From contig NC_081553.1 in NCBI RefSeq assembly GCF_963082655.1, positions 19,393,237-19,457,236 on the forward strand: DNA of 64,000 nucleotides, written 5' to 3'. This document shows positions 1 through 10,900 of the stretch, one piece after another. A program made the translations under genes and the position numbers. The notes under the pieces are model-generated. The model did no database searches and was not told where the DNA came from. It saw only the letters and a list, made by a program, of their open reading frames with translations. Position 1 is the first letter of the stretch. Every line of letters starts with the position of its first letter. This DNA is from Stomoxys calcitrans. Lineage: Eukaryota > Arthropoda > Insecta > Diptera > Muscidae.

Positions 1-168
1 AGTGAAATTTTCTCTAAAGACTAAATTTCAGTGAAATTTTCTCTAAAGACAAAATTTCAGTGAAATTTTCTCTAAAGACAAAATTTCAGTGAAATTTTCT
101 CTAAAGACAAAATTTCATTGAAATTTTCTCTAAAGGCAAAATTTCAGTAAAATTTTCTCTAAAGACAA
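1..168. repeat. Tandem array of a 29-bp near-palindromic repeat (edge-truncated)
   Basis: About 5.8 head-to-tail copies of a 29-bp unit run from the first base of the window, so the array continues outside it. Each unit has arms GAAATTTT and AAAATTTC around a CTCTAAAGAC centre. The 3-bp linker between units is mostly CAG, whereas the large array at 24718-26158 uses TAT. Confidence 0.95.
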
Positions 169-169
169 G

Positions 170-420
170 AGTTTATGGTTTTTCGCCTTGCCTTATGAGA
201 CATTCCAAAGAGACTGTCAATAGTCACCCTAAGAATTTTCGGGTAAACGGAATTCTCTGAACATCAACTTCGACGTGGCGAGTAGATTTTAAGGTAGCCA
301 GCTTATCGATGCTATTAACAGAACAGAACACTACAGCAGGAAGAGTTTAGAAAGGTAAATTTTAAATGGTACAGAGGAGAGAATGCCAGCCTGAGGACAT
401 CCTGTTTAACCCTTAAGAGA
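170..420 (-). pseudogene. Degenerate non-LTR retrotransposon RT fragment
   Basis: Reading the minus strand gives a stretch resembling the VKQ...LSPL motif of Jockey-type reverse transcriptases (here VKQDVLRLAFSPLYHLK), followed by a garbled stretch ending in LRVTIDSLFGM, as in the RT thumb. Stops and apparent internal deletions interrupt it. The assignment rests on short motifs only. Confidence 0.35.
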
Positions 421-880
421 TTACATTTCGTATTCTGTTGACCCCACATATAGTTTCTGATCCTCCTCATGTTGTGGAGACGGCGATATGTGTGGGCAGT
501 ACGAAAAATTCCCAGCTCGGTTAGAGTAGCAACTCAAAGTCTTTGCGACAGGGTTAATAAAGAAATCGGTATATGTCCTAATCTTGGTCGGAGACCACTC
601 GGCCAACGGACAATACTGTCTGGATACCTCTGCATTACTTCCTGAATGAGTTTTGTGTGAATCAGCTTCGACGAATGCTGAATGATCGTTTTACCTCTAT
701 CTCCAAAAAGCTTTGAATTTCATCATTATGTCTCCGCAAGTCGTATTGGTCTGGGCGAAGTTGTCTCTTCACCCGAGGAGCTGTTGAGGTTTGAATAAAG
801 TACACTTTTTGGGAATAAAAGGTCCCTTATTACAATATAAACGGCCTTTAAATAACTATGAACACCACGCCGACTGGAAC
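421..880. other. Gene-free stretch, no recognised content
   Basis: I see no convincing coding potential. The short ORFs here have no recognisable motif. It may be a continuation of the degraded retrotransposon on its left. Confidence 0.4.
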
Positions 881-1200
881 TTTGAGGTCCGATCTGTTTG
901 GTGTTCATTGTAATCAGAAGCTTAGCTGCGAGCTACCTGGCGCGTCCACAGCTTGCGGATAATGGAATGCTCCATACGGAGTAGCCGAAAATGCGATCGC
1001 GGACAATGAGCGGTATCGAGCGGAGAGTCTCAGTGAGAGGCCGGGTGGCACCAGCTCTTGCACAAATACTGAGTGTCTATGATGTTCGATATGACAAGGC
1101 GAATTGTTGGCGCCTTTAAATGGTCGTCATGATGCTGCGGCGATCGGTCCTTTGGACCGGAACGAGCTTGCTCACGCTAGACGAGGATCGTCACCTACAC
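880..1200 (-). repeat. Interspersed repeat family copy
   Basis: In reverse complement this segment matches stretches at 24370-24700, 41890-42110 and 50690-50830. All share a core reading approximately ATGGCCATT...TTTAAAGGCGCC...CATCATAGGCACTCAGTATTT. The part at 880-950 also resembles 37505-37580. It is a dispersed family of a few hundred bases without a coding frame. Its class is unknown; a LINE 3' region or a Helitron are possible. Confidence 0.55.
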
Positions 1201-1526
1201 ACATATAGACATGTGGTTACAACACCAACAACAACATGAGTGTAGTCTGCAATCTGCTCCCGAATAGCATAGACCGTATTGATAAAATCACACTAGCTGG
1301 TCGTTTTTAATTTCAACCTCTCACACATATATTTCTAGGCTATATATTGACAGATACTGATTTGATTACTTGTGCTCTAGCTATCATAATTACATGCTGA
1401 AGTTTCAATCATAGAGAGTATATGTTCTTCTACCCAGTTTGCACAAACAGGTTAGTCCATATGCCTTATCAAACGATCACCTCCTGTCTTAAACAGTTTA
1501 TGCAGAAGTAATATGGCCCTTCCACA

Positions 1527-2541
1527 ATCCCATGGCAGCCGGTTGTACGCACCTGATTGACCCGATGGAACCATCATCGGCATGGGCTGCCGCCTCAGTG
1601 TACGTGTTCGTCTTTTTTCGTCATGGGACAGGCACATCCCAGAGTGCCTTCTCCGCACGCTTCTGGTCCGTACCGGCGTACCGGAATTGAAAAGAACCCC
1701 GGACTCTGGTTCTGTTCGGTTTGCCAGAACCGCCTCCATCATCGGTCGGTGTCGGTGTAGTGTAACCGGTGCATGGAGTTGGTTCATTTCCAACCTTGCT
1801 CTGGCCTCACTTCACTACGGGAGTATAGCCATACTGGATATGTCGCAATGTGCAGTGGGTCACAAGCGTCGTCGTCGTCGGACTATGTGACCCCCCGACC
1901 TCTCCCGTACGGCAATATACGCAACGGCAGCATACCAGCCCAAATATTACCAGGCCAGTGCCGGGAAATGTGTCATGTATCATAAACTGCAGCGGTCTCC
2001 GTGGCAAGATCGACGAGATTGTGGCATTTATGAGATAGATATCCACCGCCCAGAAGCCTTAAGGTAAATCTACATGATCTAGAGCGTGAGGTTCAGCGCT
2101 GCAAGAGAGAACCTCTAGATCAAGCGGTATATCAAGCAGGTCTAGACCACATTCATGCAGACACGCTAGCAGTTGCGGTAAATGACTACCGGGTGAATGT
2201 AGTCCTTGGAGAACGACCGCCTCCCATTGCACCTGAAGAAATTGACCTCCCCCGGCGAACCAGACTAGTTTTGCTCAATTACGTTCCGGCAGATGCAACC
2301 GTCTCAACTCCTATAGAGCAAGGATTGATGCCGACGTGCAAGATGTATGTCCCGATTGTAACCAGGGACCGCACGATACACGTCACCTGTTTAACTGCCC
2401 CACCAGATCCACTCGACTCCGACCCAGGTCCCTGTGGACGCACCCCATCTTTGTCGCAGAGATCCTGGGTCTTGACACTCAACAGAATCAAGCAGACGAA
2501 AGATAGAACACAACAAACTGCTACAACAACAACAACAACTA
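1527..2541 (+). mobile_element. Internally deleted Jockey-like LINE with (CAA)n tail
   Basis: The 5' part carries the CCATGGCAGCCGGTTGTACG head that recurs elsewhere in the window. It then encodes a frame ending GIEKNPGLWFCSVCQNRL, a Cys-rich PHD-like stretch preceded by a 2A-like motif. About 1981-2036 reads INCSGLRGKIDEIVAFM, the usual N-terminus of a LINE endonuclease. The sequence then jumps at about 2040 to a C-terminal region (VNDYRVNVVLGERPPP, then in another frame CPDCNQGPHDTRHLFNCPT) and ends in a (CAA)n tail at 2517-2541. The main endonuclease and RT domains are missing, so it is non-autonomous. Frameshifts break every long frame. Confidence 0.7.
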
Positions 2542-2545
2542 GTTT

Positions 2546-3609
2546 TACTGATTAAAGTTTTTTTTTCCATTTCCAATGGTTTCGTAGACTGCAAAAATGC
2601 AACTTCCTTCTCAAATTCAATCGAAAGTAGTAGTAGGGGTAGACCCCATAATCTCTGGTAGTTCTACCCATCCATTAAACAAGAAGTAGTTTGCAGTACA
2701 AACTATTATCATAAAGCTAGGTAAAGAAAAACATCGTTTATAGTTTTGTCTTTATTAGTCATTCGTATATATTTATGTATGTATATTTAATCGTTTTTAA
2801 ATCATAAGTATATTTTTTTAGTTAAATTCTTACGTCAAATTACATGAATGCATTTCATCAGAAAAATAGGAGAGATATGATTTGGCGGGTGGTAAGGTTA
2901 GGCAACTGGGGATACTTGGAGTCAATTGCAAAATACTTTTTCTTTTCTTAAAAGGCAACAAAAACTAGTCAGTTCTTTCACAGAGAAATAGGAAAAATGA
3001 AAGCCACGAGTTAACTGAAAAAATGTAATAAACAAATTCTCCATTAAACAAAAACTAAAATTTTTCAAATTATCTCCTGGGCTTTTTCTTTCAACCCTAA
3101 AACCGCGTGATTGCGAGAAGTGCATGAAAGAGGAAATCCAAATAAATAAAAATTTTTTAAAGGGTTAAACAAAAATCTATATTCTCTTATGGTAAAGTGA
3201 AATTAAAATTCTATATTTTTTTTAAACAAAGCTAAAATTCTTAAGTATTTATATTATTATGTAATATCTTTTGAGCCAAATGTAGGTTTCGCTTGGGATG
3301 AGGAGGAATTCAAAATAAATATTCATTTTAAGGATGTACATTTCATGATTGGCGAAAGAAACTAATGCAAGTCTGTTAACTACTGTTGTCCACAAGCCCC
3401 AAATGTAGCATGCGCAATCTGTTTAGGAATTTTGCATTCTCAACTAAAGTTGAAGGCTCTCTTGCCACAATGGGGAAAACTGATGTTGCCTTTAAATGGT
3501 GTTTTTCATCAGCAGCAGCACCTCGTCTACTATTACTACTACTACGGTTAAATTCATCGTTGGTATTATTATTATTTTTTCTATAGCAACTACATATGAG
3601 TGGCGGCCA
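2546..3609. other. AT-rich flank downstream of JMJD6
   Basis: No coding frame or recognised repeat is visible. The part near 3600 should contain the JMJD6 3' UTR. A possible minus-strand AATAAA lies at 2751-2756, but it is about 850 bp past the stop, so its use is uncertain. Confidence 0.5.
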
Positions 3610-4830
3610 TCATGAATTTGACGACATAGCTCCTCCCATGCGTCGCTTTTTCTTCTTTTTGGCTGTTAAACTCTCCTGGCCGCTGTCCGTGTTGGAGGAG
3701 CATGAGTCATCCTCGCTATTGTTACCACCCTCATCGCTTGACTCCGAAGAAGATGAACTCGAAGAGGAGGAACTCGAATTGCTAGAACTGTCCGAAGCAA
3801 AGCCAGTGCTTTGATTTATATTAATGTTTTCGGCAATCTTTGCCAAGTCTGGTTCTTTTTCACGCAGCACCCTTAACCATTTGCGCGAAAGTTTGGGTCG
3901 TCCTCTTACAGATTTATGCCATACCACTGGGAAATTAGTACGGCTGCAGAAATTCTGTGTTATAGCAATAGTATCGTCCAAGTTTAGAACCACATGCCAC
4001 CACCCACCTGGTACAAAAACTGTTTCACCAGGCTTTTGAAGAATCTCCACAGGTTTATATTCCTTGGGCCAATCCGCAAGGCAAGTGCGTGGGTATATGG
4101 TGCTGAACCAAGTAATGGCCTCGTCTTTTTGCTTGCCTCCTAAATTCGAGGAAACCTTTAACAGTTCCTTGGGAGTCTGAGTGGGAAAAAGGCACCAACG
4201 TTTGTGGCCGCTAATTAAAGCATTCCAAGCACTGGTGCCCAGGGGATCAATGTGAATGCCAGTGCCAGACCTGGCTGGGCCCATTACAAACCAGCGGTAA
4301 GGGGGACGACGATCTTCGCCGCAATACTTAAATAGGTCATCACGGAAATACTTGGGCACCACATAGTCTTCCAGAAGTTTCCGACGCCTGTGATGTTCCC
4401 CGAAGCTGCTATCGAATATATATAGGGGACTGTCGTCACGTGTCGTTTGCATGTACTCAATGTAATACTTCATTTTCATTTTAACACTATATCCTTCGTT
4501 GTCTTCTCCGCATTTAAACTTTTGATTACGGTACTTTTTGGCTAGGCGTGGAAGGGTCCACTTTTCCAAGGCCTGCCAACCATTTTGACAGCCTTCGATT
4601 ACAACCGGCAGATATGGTTCCTCGAAACGCCGTATAAACTCGTCACAACTCACGTCCCGTTCGTCGATGCGCTCCACATTGTCTTTGACCTTGCAGAAAG
4701 GTTCAAATCGTTCTGGATCCGCATATTGCAAAGCTGTCCATCCTTCTTTATCCAACTCCGGCCTTGCTTTACGCTTTACATCACGAGTTCGCTTACGTGA
4801 ACGTTTGGGCAGTTTGAACTCCTCATTCAT
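3610..4830 (-). CDS. JMJD6: JmjC-domain arginine demethylase / lysyl-hydroxylase (JMJD6, PSR)
   Basis: An uninterrupted 406-residue frame has the full architecture of JMJD6, called PSR in Drosophila. The N-terminus is basic and nuclear-localisation-like (about residues 8-24). The JmjC core follows, with the iron ligands visible as H193 and D195 in [15 protein letters not shown] and H279 in [13 protein letters not shown]. The acidic/poly-serine C-terminal tract (about 346-385) and a terminal Lys/Arg cluster are also family features. JMJD6 is a Fe(II)/2-oxoglutarate oxygenase, mainly nuclear, that hydroxylates lysines of splicing factors; arginine demethylation is also reported. The length is close to that of known orthologues and no splice sites are needed, so the gene is a single coding exon here. 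The chosen start [14 protein letters not shown] fits the family N-terminus. It has no functional neighbour. Confidence 0.97.
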   Translation of the reverse strand: MNEEFKLPKRSRKRTRDVKRKARPELDKEGWTALQYADPERFEPFCKVKDNVERIDERDVSCDEFIRRFEEPYLPVVIEGCQNGWQALEKWTLPRLAKKYRNQKFKCGEDNEGYSVKMKMKYYIEYMQTTRDDSPLYIFDSSFGEHHRRRKLLEDYVVPKYFRDDLFKYCGEDRRPPYRWFVMGPARSGTGIHIDPLGTSAWNALISGHKRWCLFPTQTPKELLKVSSNLGGKQKDEAITWFSTIYPRTCLADWPKEYKPVEILQKPGETVFVPGGWWHVVLNLDDTIAITQNFCSRTNFPVVWHKSVRGRPKLSRKWLRVLREKEPDLAKIAENININQSTGFASDSSSNSSSSSSSSSSSESSDEGGNNSEDDSCSSNTDSGQESLTAKKKKKRRMGGAMSSNS

Positions 4831-5640
4831 ATTCGGTGGATAGTTGCTATTGCGACGATTTGTTTTATCACTTCAGTTGGAGGTTTTTCGAGATCCTTTC
4901 CATAAAAATTAATTGTGAAATTTCCTCCCTCTACATAGAATTACCAGCTGCTTGAATGATTCGTTTTCCTCTTTATATTTTACACATCAAGGTTGCCACA
5001 TCCACAAACATGAAGAGGAATATTCGCGCATTTAAAACCACCATTTTTATAGAAATCTCCACTTATGAATCATAAGGTAATTCTCCGAAAAATTGGCAAA
5101 TTACTCAATTTAAGTAACATCATAAAATTCAGTTTATTCTTATCCGGAAGAATTATTAAAATCTATCACAGAGTAAGATTTCTACTTATTTCAAAAACTA
5201 TTTTTGCATAAAAAGTAGAAGCTAGCAGCTTCATTCATTGCATCTCTAGTAGCAAATTCCGCAAATATGGTAACGTACCATTTTTTGCATGCTCGTGATA
5301 TTCTTCCAAAACGTTGGGTCAGTCACGTATTACCGCAAAACTGAGTTGCACATTTAAGTACTTACTGCATTTCCAATGTTCCTGGACCAGTCCTGCCCAC
5401 ATTTGATGATTTATCGGCCAATGATGTGCGAACATAATTAAACAATTGCATTGATTTTATATGAAAAAAAATTATTTGCAGTTCTTCCTTAAGTAGTGAG
5501 GGGATAAACATCGCGGAAAATTTTTTTGGTGGTCTCGCCACAATTCGAGCTTAAGTTTCAGCGTCGTAGAAAACCATGCCAACTCATGTTTCAAGGTGGC
5601 CTCCATCTCAAAAATTATTAAACCGATTAAGCGAATTTTT
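4831..5640. other. 5' flank of JMJD6, nothing recognised
   Basis: This AT-rich sequence lies upstream of the minus-strand JMJD6 start. The promoter should be here, but I cannot point to a convincing TATA or initiator. No coding frame is supported. Confidence 0.4.
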
Positions 5641-6440
5641 ATTTTTATGTTTGCACTACAACTGTTTGTGCAATAACCAAAAATCATATGCTGCAATCCG
5701 CCATCTTGTCATCAAGTTGATCGTCGTTTTGCCAGCACACACAAAGAAATTTGTGTGCGTGTACACATGAGCAGACCCTGCAAACATTTTCTATCCCAGG
5801 AGTCACTGAAACGTAACGTGTAGACGATAAGTTTCAACACCGGGATAACTGTTTTTTCGTCGCAAAAAAAACTGTTCCCCACCTGAGACAGGCTTTTGGT
5901 GTTACTTAAGAGATACTTCATAAAGTATCTTTGTAGTGACTCAAGAAAGGAATCACAAATGATCCTACTAAGAGTGCCGCAAAAAAATTTGTATTCAGAC
6001 TTGTACAATTTCTGCTTAGTTTTAAATTAACTGTTTCTTTTGTTTTACTTAAATTAATTATTAAAAACCTTTAACACATCGCAGCACAAATTTTTGAACC
6101 AATAACTTTGACATTTCTTTGGACAATGCAGAGGACCACATGAGTAAGAAAAAATATGCGAAAAACAGTTAGAATTAAAAAAAAACTATCTCCTGTTGAG
6201 AAGATAAAATGCAATTGTTCGTGTATTTTGTTTTTATAAAATACAAACAATCGTTTTCTTATGAGATCGCACGACACCTTGTCACTACATGGCGATTGCC
6301 GATGAATGTCACTTCAAAATGTTGGCAGGGGGAATATGCGAGAAAAAAGAGAAAGCAAACAAAAATCTAATATTTTAATACTGTCAAACCTGGCCGGCTG
6401 TTAACAGCTGTAAGCTGAGACTACCTTTTTGAATCAGCAT
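5640..6440. mobile_element. MITE of the AGGTGGTCTC family, split by a ~540-bp insertion
   Basis: The left part (about 5640-5768: AACCAAAAATCATATG, ATCAAGTTGATCGTCG, then ACACACAAAG) and the right part (about 6310-6435: ATGCGAG...AGCAAACAAAAATCTAATATTTTAATAC...GGCCGGCTGTTAACAGCTG...TGAGACTACCTTT) are two ends of the element seen intact at 37611-37829 and 32861-33065. About 540 bp of unrelated sequence separates them. The identity of the insert is unknown. Confidence 0.55.
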
Positions 6441-6790
6441 TGTGCATTACCAATAAAAAAATGTTCCAATCGTAAAAACTCACTAAGCACCCCCTCAGCA
6501 CATTTTTAATGATAATTATTTTAAGACAAAGCTACCAAATGTTTTTAGGTTTTTTGTTTATCTACATCTTTATTATTAAAAAATACAAACTTAAGGAATT
6601 TAGAATTTTATAAAAAAAATAAAATTCAAAAATTATTTTAAGTCGCAAATAAAAGCGGACAAAACTGAAGTACCCACAATTTCAGGTACAAAACATGTAT
6701 TGAAATTAATATTTCGTTGCAAATCCTTTATTCTTAGAGATGGGCGATGGGTAAATACCCAAAAGGTCATATGCGAAAAATACCTCTAAA
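6441..6790. other. Gene-free AT-rich stretch
   Basis: Homopolymer-rich sequence without a coding frame or recognised repeat. Confidence 0.4.
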
Positions 6791-7452
6791 CCTTTTTTCT
6801 GAACATCGACCAGATCGGATCATATTTGGATATAGCTGTCATATAGACCGAACTCCCGATATAGAGTATTGAGCGCATAAAAGGAGCATATTTCATTCGA
6901 TATTGATGAAATTTGAAACAGTGCGTTTAAGTACCCCTCCAAACCAAATTTGATCAAAATCGGATGATAAATGCTCCTTTTATGGGCCTAATACTCTATA
7001 TCGGGAGATCGGTCTATATGGCAGCTATATGCAAACATGGTCCGATCTGGACGATATTCAACAAAATAATTTGAAGGAGTACCAGAATTCGCTGTGCCAT
7101 CGAAATGGGATGAGAAATTCTCCTTTTGTAGGCTAATTACACTATATCGGGAGATTGGTCTATATGGCAGCCATATTCAAATATGGTCCGATCTGGACCT
7201 ATGCCAAATCTCATCGAATTCGAATAATAAATGGATCTTTTATGGCCTCAATGCCCTATATCGGAAGATCGGGCCACCGGTCTATAGGGTAGCAATACCC
7301 AAATATAGTCCGATCAGAATTACAATTCACGGAAATGGGTAGGGGTCCATCAGAACTCGTTGTGACCAATTTATTGCCTCAAGAAGACCGGTCTATATAG
7401 CGGCTATATATAGCTAAAATTCGATTCTATGAGATTTCTGATCTCAGGTTTA
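6790..7452. repeat. Array of ACCGATC/GATCGGT dyad repeats (left half)
   Basis: Several units contain CATATAGACCGA or GATCGGTCTATATGGCAG together with CTCTATATCGGGAGATC-type segments. This is the same repeat family as at 33085-34145, 43963-45320 and 55780-57360. The array is interrupted by the LINE insertion at 7465-13289 and appears to resume at 13302. Confidence 0.75.
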
Positions 7453-7464
7453 TATACAAAGTAT
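7453..7464. repeat. Target-site duplication (left) of the full-length LINE
   Basis: TATACAAAGTAT occurs here directly before the poly(T) run and again at 13290-13301, flanking the retrotransposon. Confidence 0.85.
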
Positions 7465-7988
7465 TTTTTTTTTTTTTTTTGGGTTCTTAAAGAAACGATG
7501 GCGGTGCACCTGTGCACCAAAAGCCAGGTTATTACTGCAAGTGTTCACCCAGAAAAGAACACTGTGTCTTCAGATCAAAAAGATATCCACATCGAAACCC
7601 TTACACCAAGGGTGTGTAAATACCGCTCCAGAAGATGTGTTAACAGGAAACCGTCAGGAACGGTGTGAGTGGTTGACTGGATGTCGTTAGCTCCTTCGAA
7701 AGCTTTATAAGGAAAAAATAGACTGGGAAAATTTGGGGTGTAGGATCGGAGAAATTAATTAGTAAGTGTCAAACAATCATTAGTAGTGACTTGCTGCAAT
7801 AACGATGGAGGATGATGATTTTGATTAGTATATGAAACAGGTAAATGATGATGAGGGTTAAATGATGGTGAGGGCTAAATGATAATGATAGATACAGGTG
7901 AGGTTTTCTTAATGTATCAAGGGGTGGGATATAAATTAAAATAACGATATCACAGTCAGTGAATGATTGATTGTTGGGACTATGTTCA

Positions 7989-10900
7989 TCATAAACGAAT
8001 CTTCGCTTCGAAGATAAAATCCAACAGAGATTTATATAGTAAGAAGTCTTTCGTCGAAAGAATAGTTGAAATATCACAGTAAGTATTAAAAAAGTTATAC
8101 TTTCTCCTTAAATGTAAAAATTTAACACACTCAAACACACAATGTTGAGTGGTTTCAGGTACTTGGCAAATATCACAGTTCGCATTTAGTATCGCTCCAA
8201 TTCGGTGCAGAAACACTTTGTCATAAGTATGACCCGTCATGAGTCTGTTTATCATCTTTGTGTCATTCGGGCTGAAATGTTTTCCAGAAAACCATGGTTT
8301 AGTAGGGATATTAGGGCACAGATTTGCAAAAAATTTTCCTTTGGTCTGTGAGGCAGCAACATATTCATCATTCCATTCCTCTCTCAGAATGTTATAAACC
8401 AGGCGTAGTGCCTCCTTTGGAGTGAAATTTACCTTCAAAGGAGCACCGCAGTACGAGGCCATCTTGGCCAAGTAATCAGCCTCCTCATTTATTCCAATAC
8501 CTCTGTGGCTGGGTAACCACACCACATGACAATCAATTTTCGAAGAATTCAGCAAGTTATGGAATACTCCAACAACATAGTTACTCGTGCCCTTACTGAT
8601 CAACGCTCTGCAAGCAGAAAGGCTGTCAGTAAACAGAACACAGCTGACAACTTTGTCCTCCACAGCAATTTCAAGAGCCTTTAGGAGAGCCCAAAGTTCC
8701 CCGAACATAGAAGAGGAACGAAAATCAATCTTAAACAGGTATCGATGATCTTTAGAAGCATTATATACACCACATCCCGTCGATGCATTGGCCACAGAGG
8801 CATCTGTTGCAAAAATCTCAAAATCATTGTCACGATAATAGGCAATTTCTCTGCAGTACACTGATCTTATGACCTCGTCTGGAGTGTCACTTTTCCTGCT
8901 AGGCAATAGGTTGAGACGAACCTTGAGACTCTTTTGTAGTGCGTAATTGGTACCAACCTTAATATTATCAAAAATGTTCTTAAATTCGTAGTATATGTTA
9001 CTATAGCTGGACTTTACACGCGGATTATCTGAAATTATGTCATACAAAGTAGGATTGTGCATGTGAACTCTCATTAATTCCTTTGCAGTCAAAAACTTGG
9101 CTCTCTGCTTAGGTGGCATCTCATCGGCCAGGGCATAAATGACATGAGTGGGGGTTGATCTAGTGACACCTAGGCATTTACGTAAGATATCATTCTGCAA
9201 CACCTCAATATGCTTATTGATATAAGCAGGGGAGTGAGCAGTGGATGTTCTGGCATATTCAATCTTGGCTCTAACTAGGCCCTTGTACGTATTGAGAGCA
9301 AGCTTAGGGTGAAAGCCACCATTCAGTGGCGTGAGACATTTAATCATATTCGATCTATTCTTAACAGACGGCGCTAGATGATCATAGTGATCTTTGACCG
9401 TGAGAGAGTTTGTAATTACTCTACCTAAGAACTTAAGCTTCCTGACTTGCACAATTTGATTTCCATCAACAATAAGCTTAATTTCCTTAACGCTGTTCTT
9501 TGCAAAATACATCGTAGAGCATTTGGACGGATTAAAAGAGAGGTTAAGAGAGCTACAGATTTCCTTGAATTGAGACGTCTTTCTGCATAGATTATTTAAT
9601 GCCCAGTCAAAATCATAGTCAAAGGACATTAGGATAAAATCATCCGCATATTGAAACAGCATTGTGTTACTGTCTTCAACACTGTGTAGGCCCGCAGTGT
9701 AAATGTTAAACAGAGTGGGAGATAAACAACTGCCTTGAGGAAGTCCATCTCTCACCGTTACTTCAGCATTACCCAACTTCAGAACCCGTTCTGAAAGAAA
9801 GTTGCGTACCCAGCTACATATACTCTTATTAACTCCGAGCTCAGCTAGCATATTATACATTATTCCTACATTTACGCAGTTGTACGCATTGCTGATATCA
9901 AGAGATAGTACTAATACCTTCAAGTTGTTATTTTTCAGGATGGCAACTCTGTGTAGAAACTCATTCAAACATGATGCAGTAGAGTAATTCTTTCTGTAGG
10001 CAAAGGATCTATGTGGGATTATATCATTAGCCTGAAAATAATCCAGCAACTTGTCTTTGATCATGAGGTTCATGCATTTAAGTATGACCGATATCAATGA
10101 TATTGGGCGGAAGTTTGCAATGTCATTGTGGTCTTTATTGGGCTTTGGTATAGGGACGATCTTAATGACTCTCCAGCTATCTCTTATCAAATTCTCGCAG
10201 AATGCTTTATTCATAGCCGTTAACAGATTCTCCTTAGACTTGTCAGAAAGAGCCCTAATCATGGCATACGTTATTCCATCTGCCCCTCCAGCCGAATTCT
10301 TGCGTTTTCCTTCCAAACACTTCTCAAAATCAGTCATACTGAATGAGATGTGTTCGTCATTTGACAAAAAATCAAGATGGTAATCATAATGACATTGAGA
10401 ATAAGGTACCTGACTCTTAAGTAAATTGAGGTACTCTAAGTTATTGTCATAACTCCATACAGTCTTAGGCGGTTGTCCTCTGTTTTTAACAGAGTTGATA
10501 AATTTCCATGTTTCTCTAGCATTCGTAGATGCATTAACTTCGGCTATTTTCTGCTTAAAACTTTCTCTTTTGGCCTTCGCCACTTCATTTTTCCAAATTT
10601 CAATATGTCTGCGAGAAGATTCCAGATTTAAATACGTAGGGTTCCTTCTGGCCTTTTTCATCGCCGCCATTTGCCTTCTAAAGAGTGTCAGGAGATGGTC
10701 GTTCCACCAGTACTTAGGATGGCGCCCCTCTTTTGGACTGAAGGTAGCATCCACAATTTCCAAAGAGAAAGTCTGTTCAATAAATTCAAAATCAGGTTCC
10801 AATTTTACTTTTCCAAGCGACGAAAGAAGTTTGTTTCTGCATAAAAATCTCTGAGGTGTTTTCGGAGATAATTCAACCTCAATAGAGATGGGGAAGTGCC

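Noticed and set aside
1452..1793. 113-codon minus-strand frame
   Set aside because: It is antisense to the LINE derivative, whose Cys-rich segment reads on the plus strand. No motif supports the minus frame.
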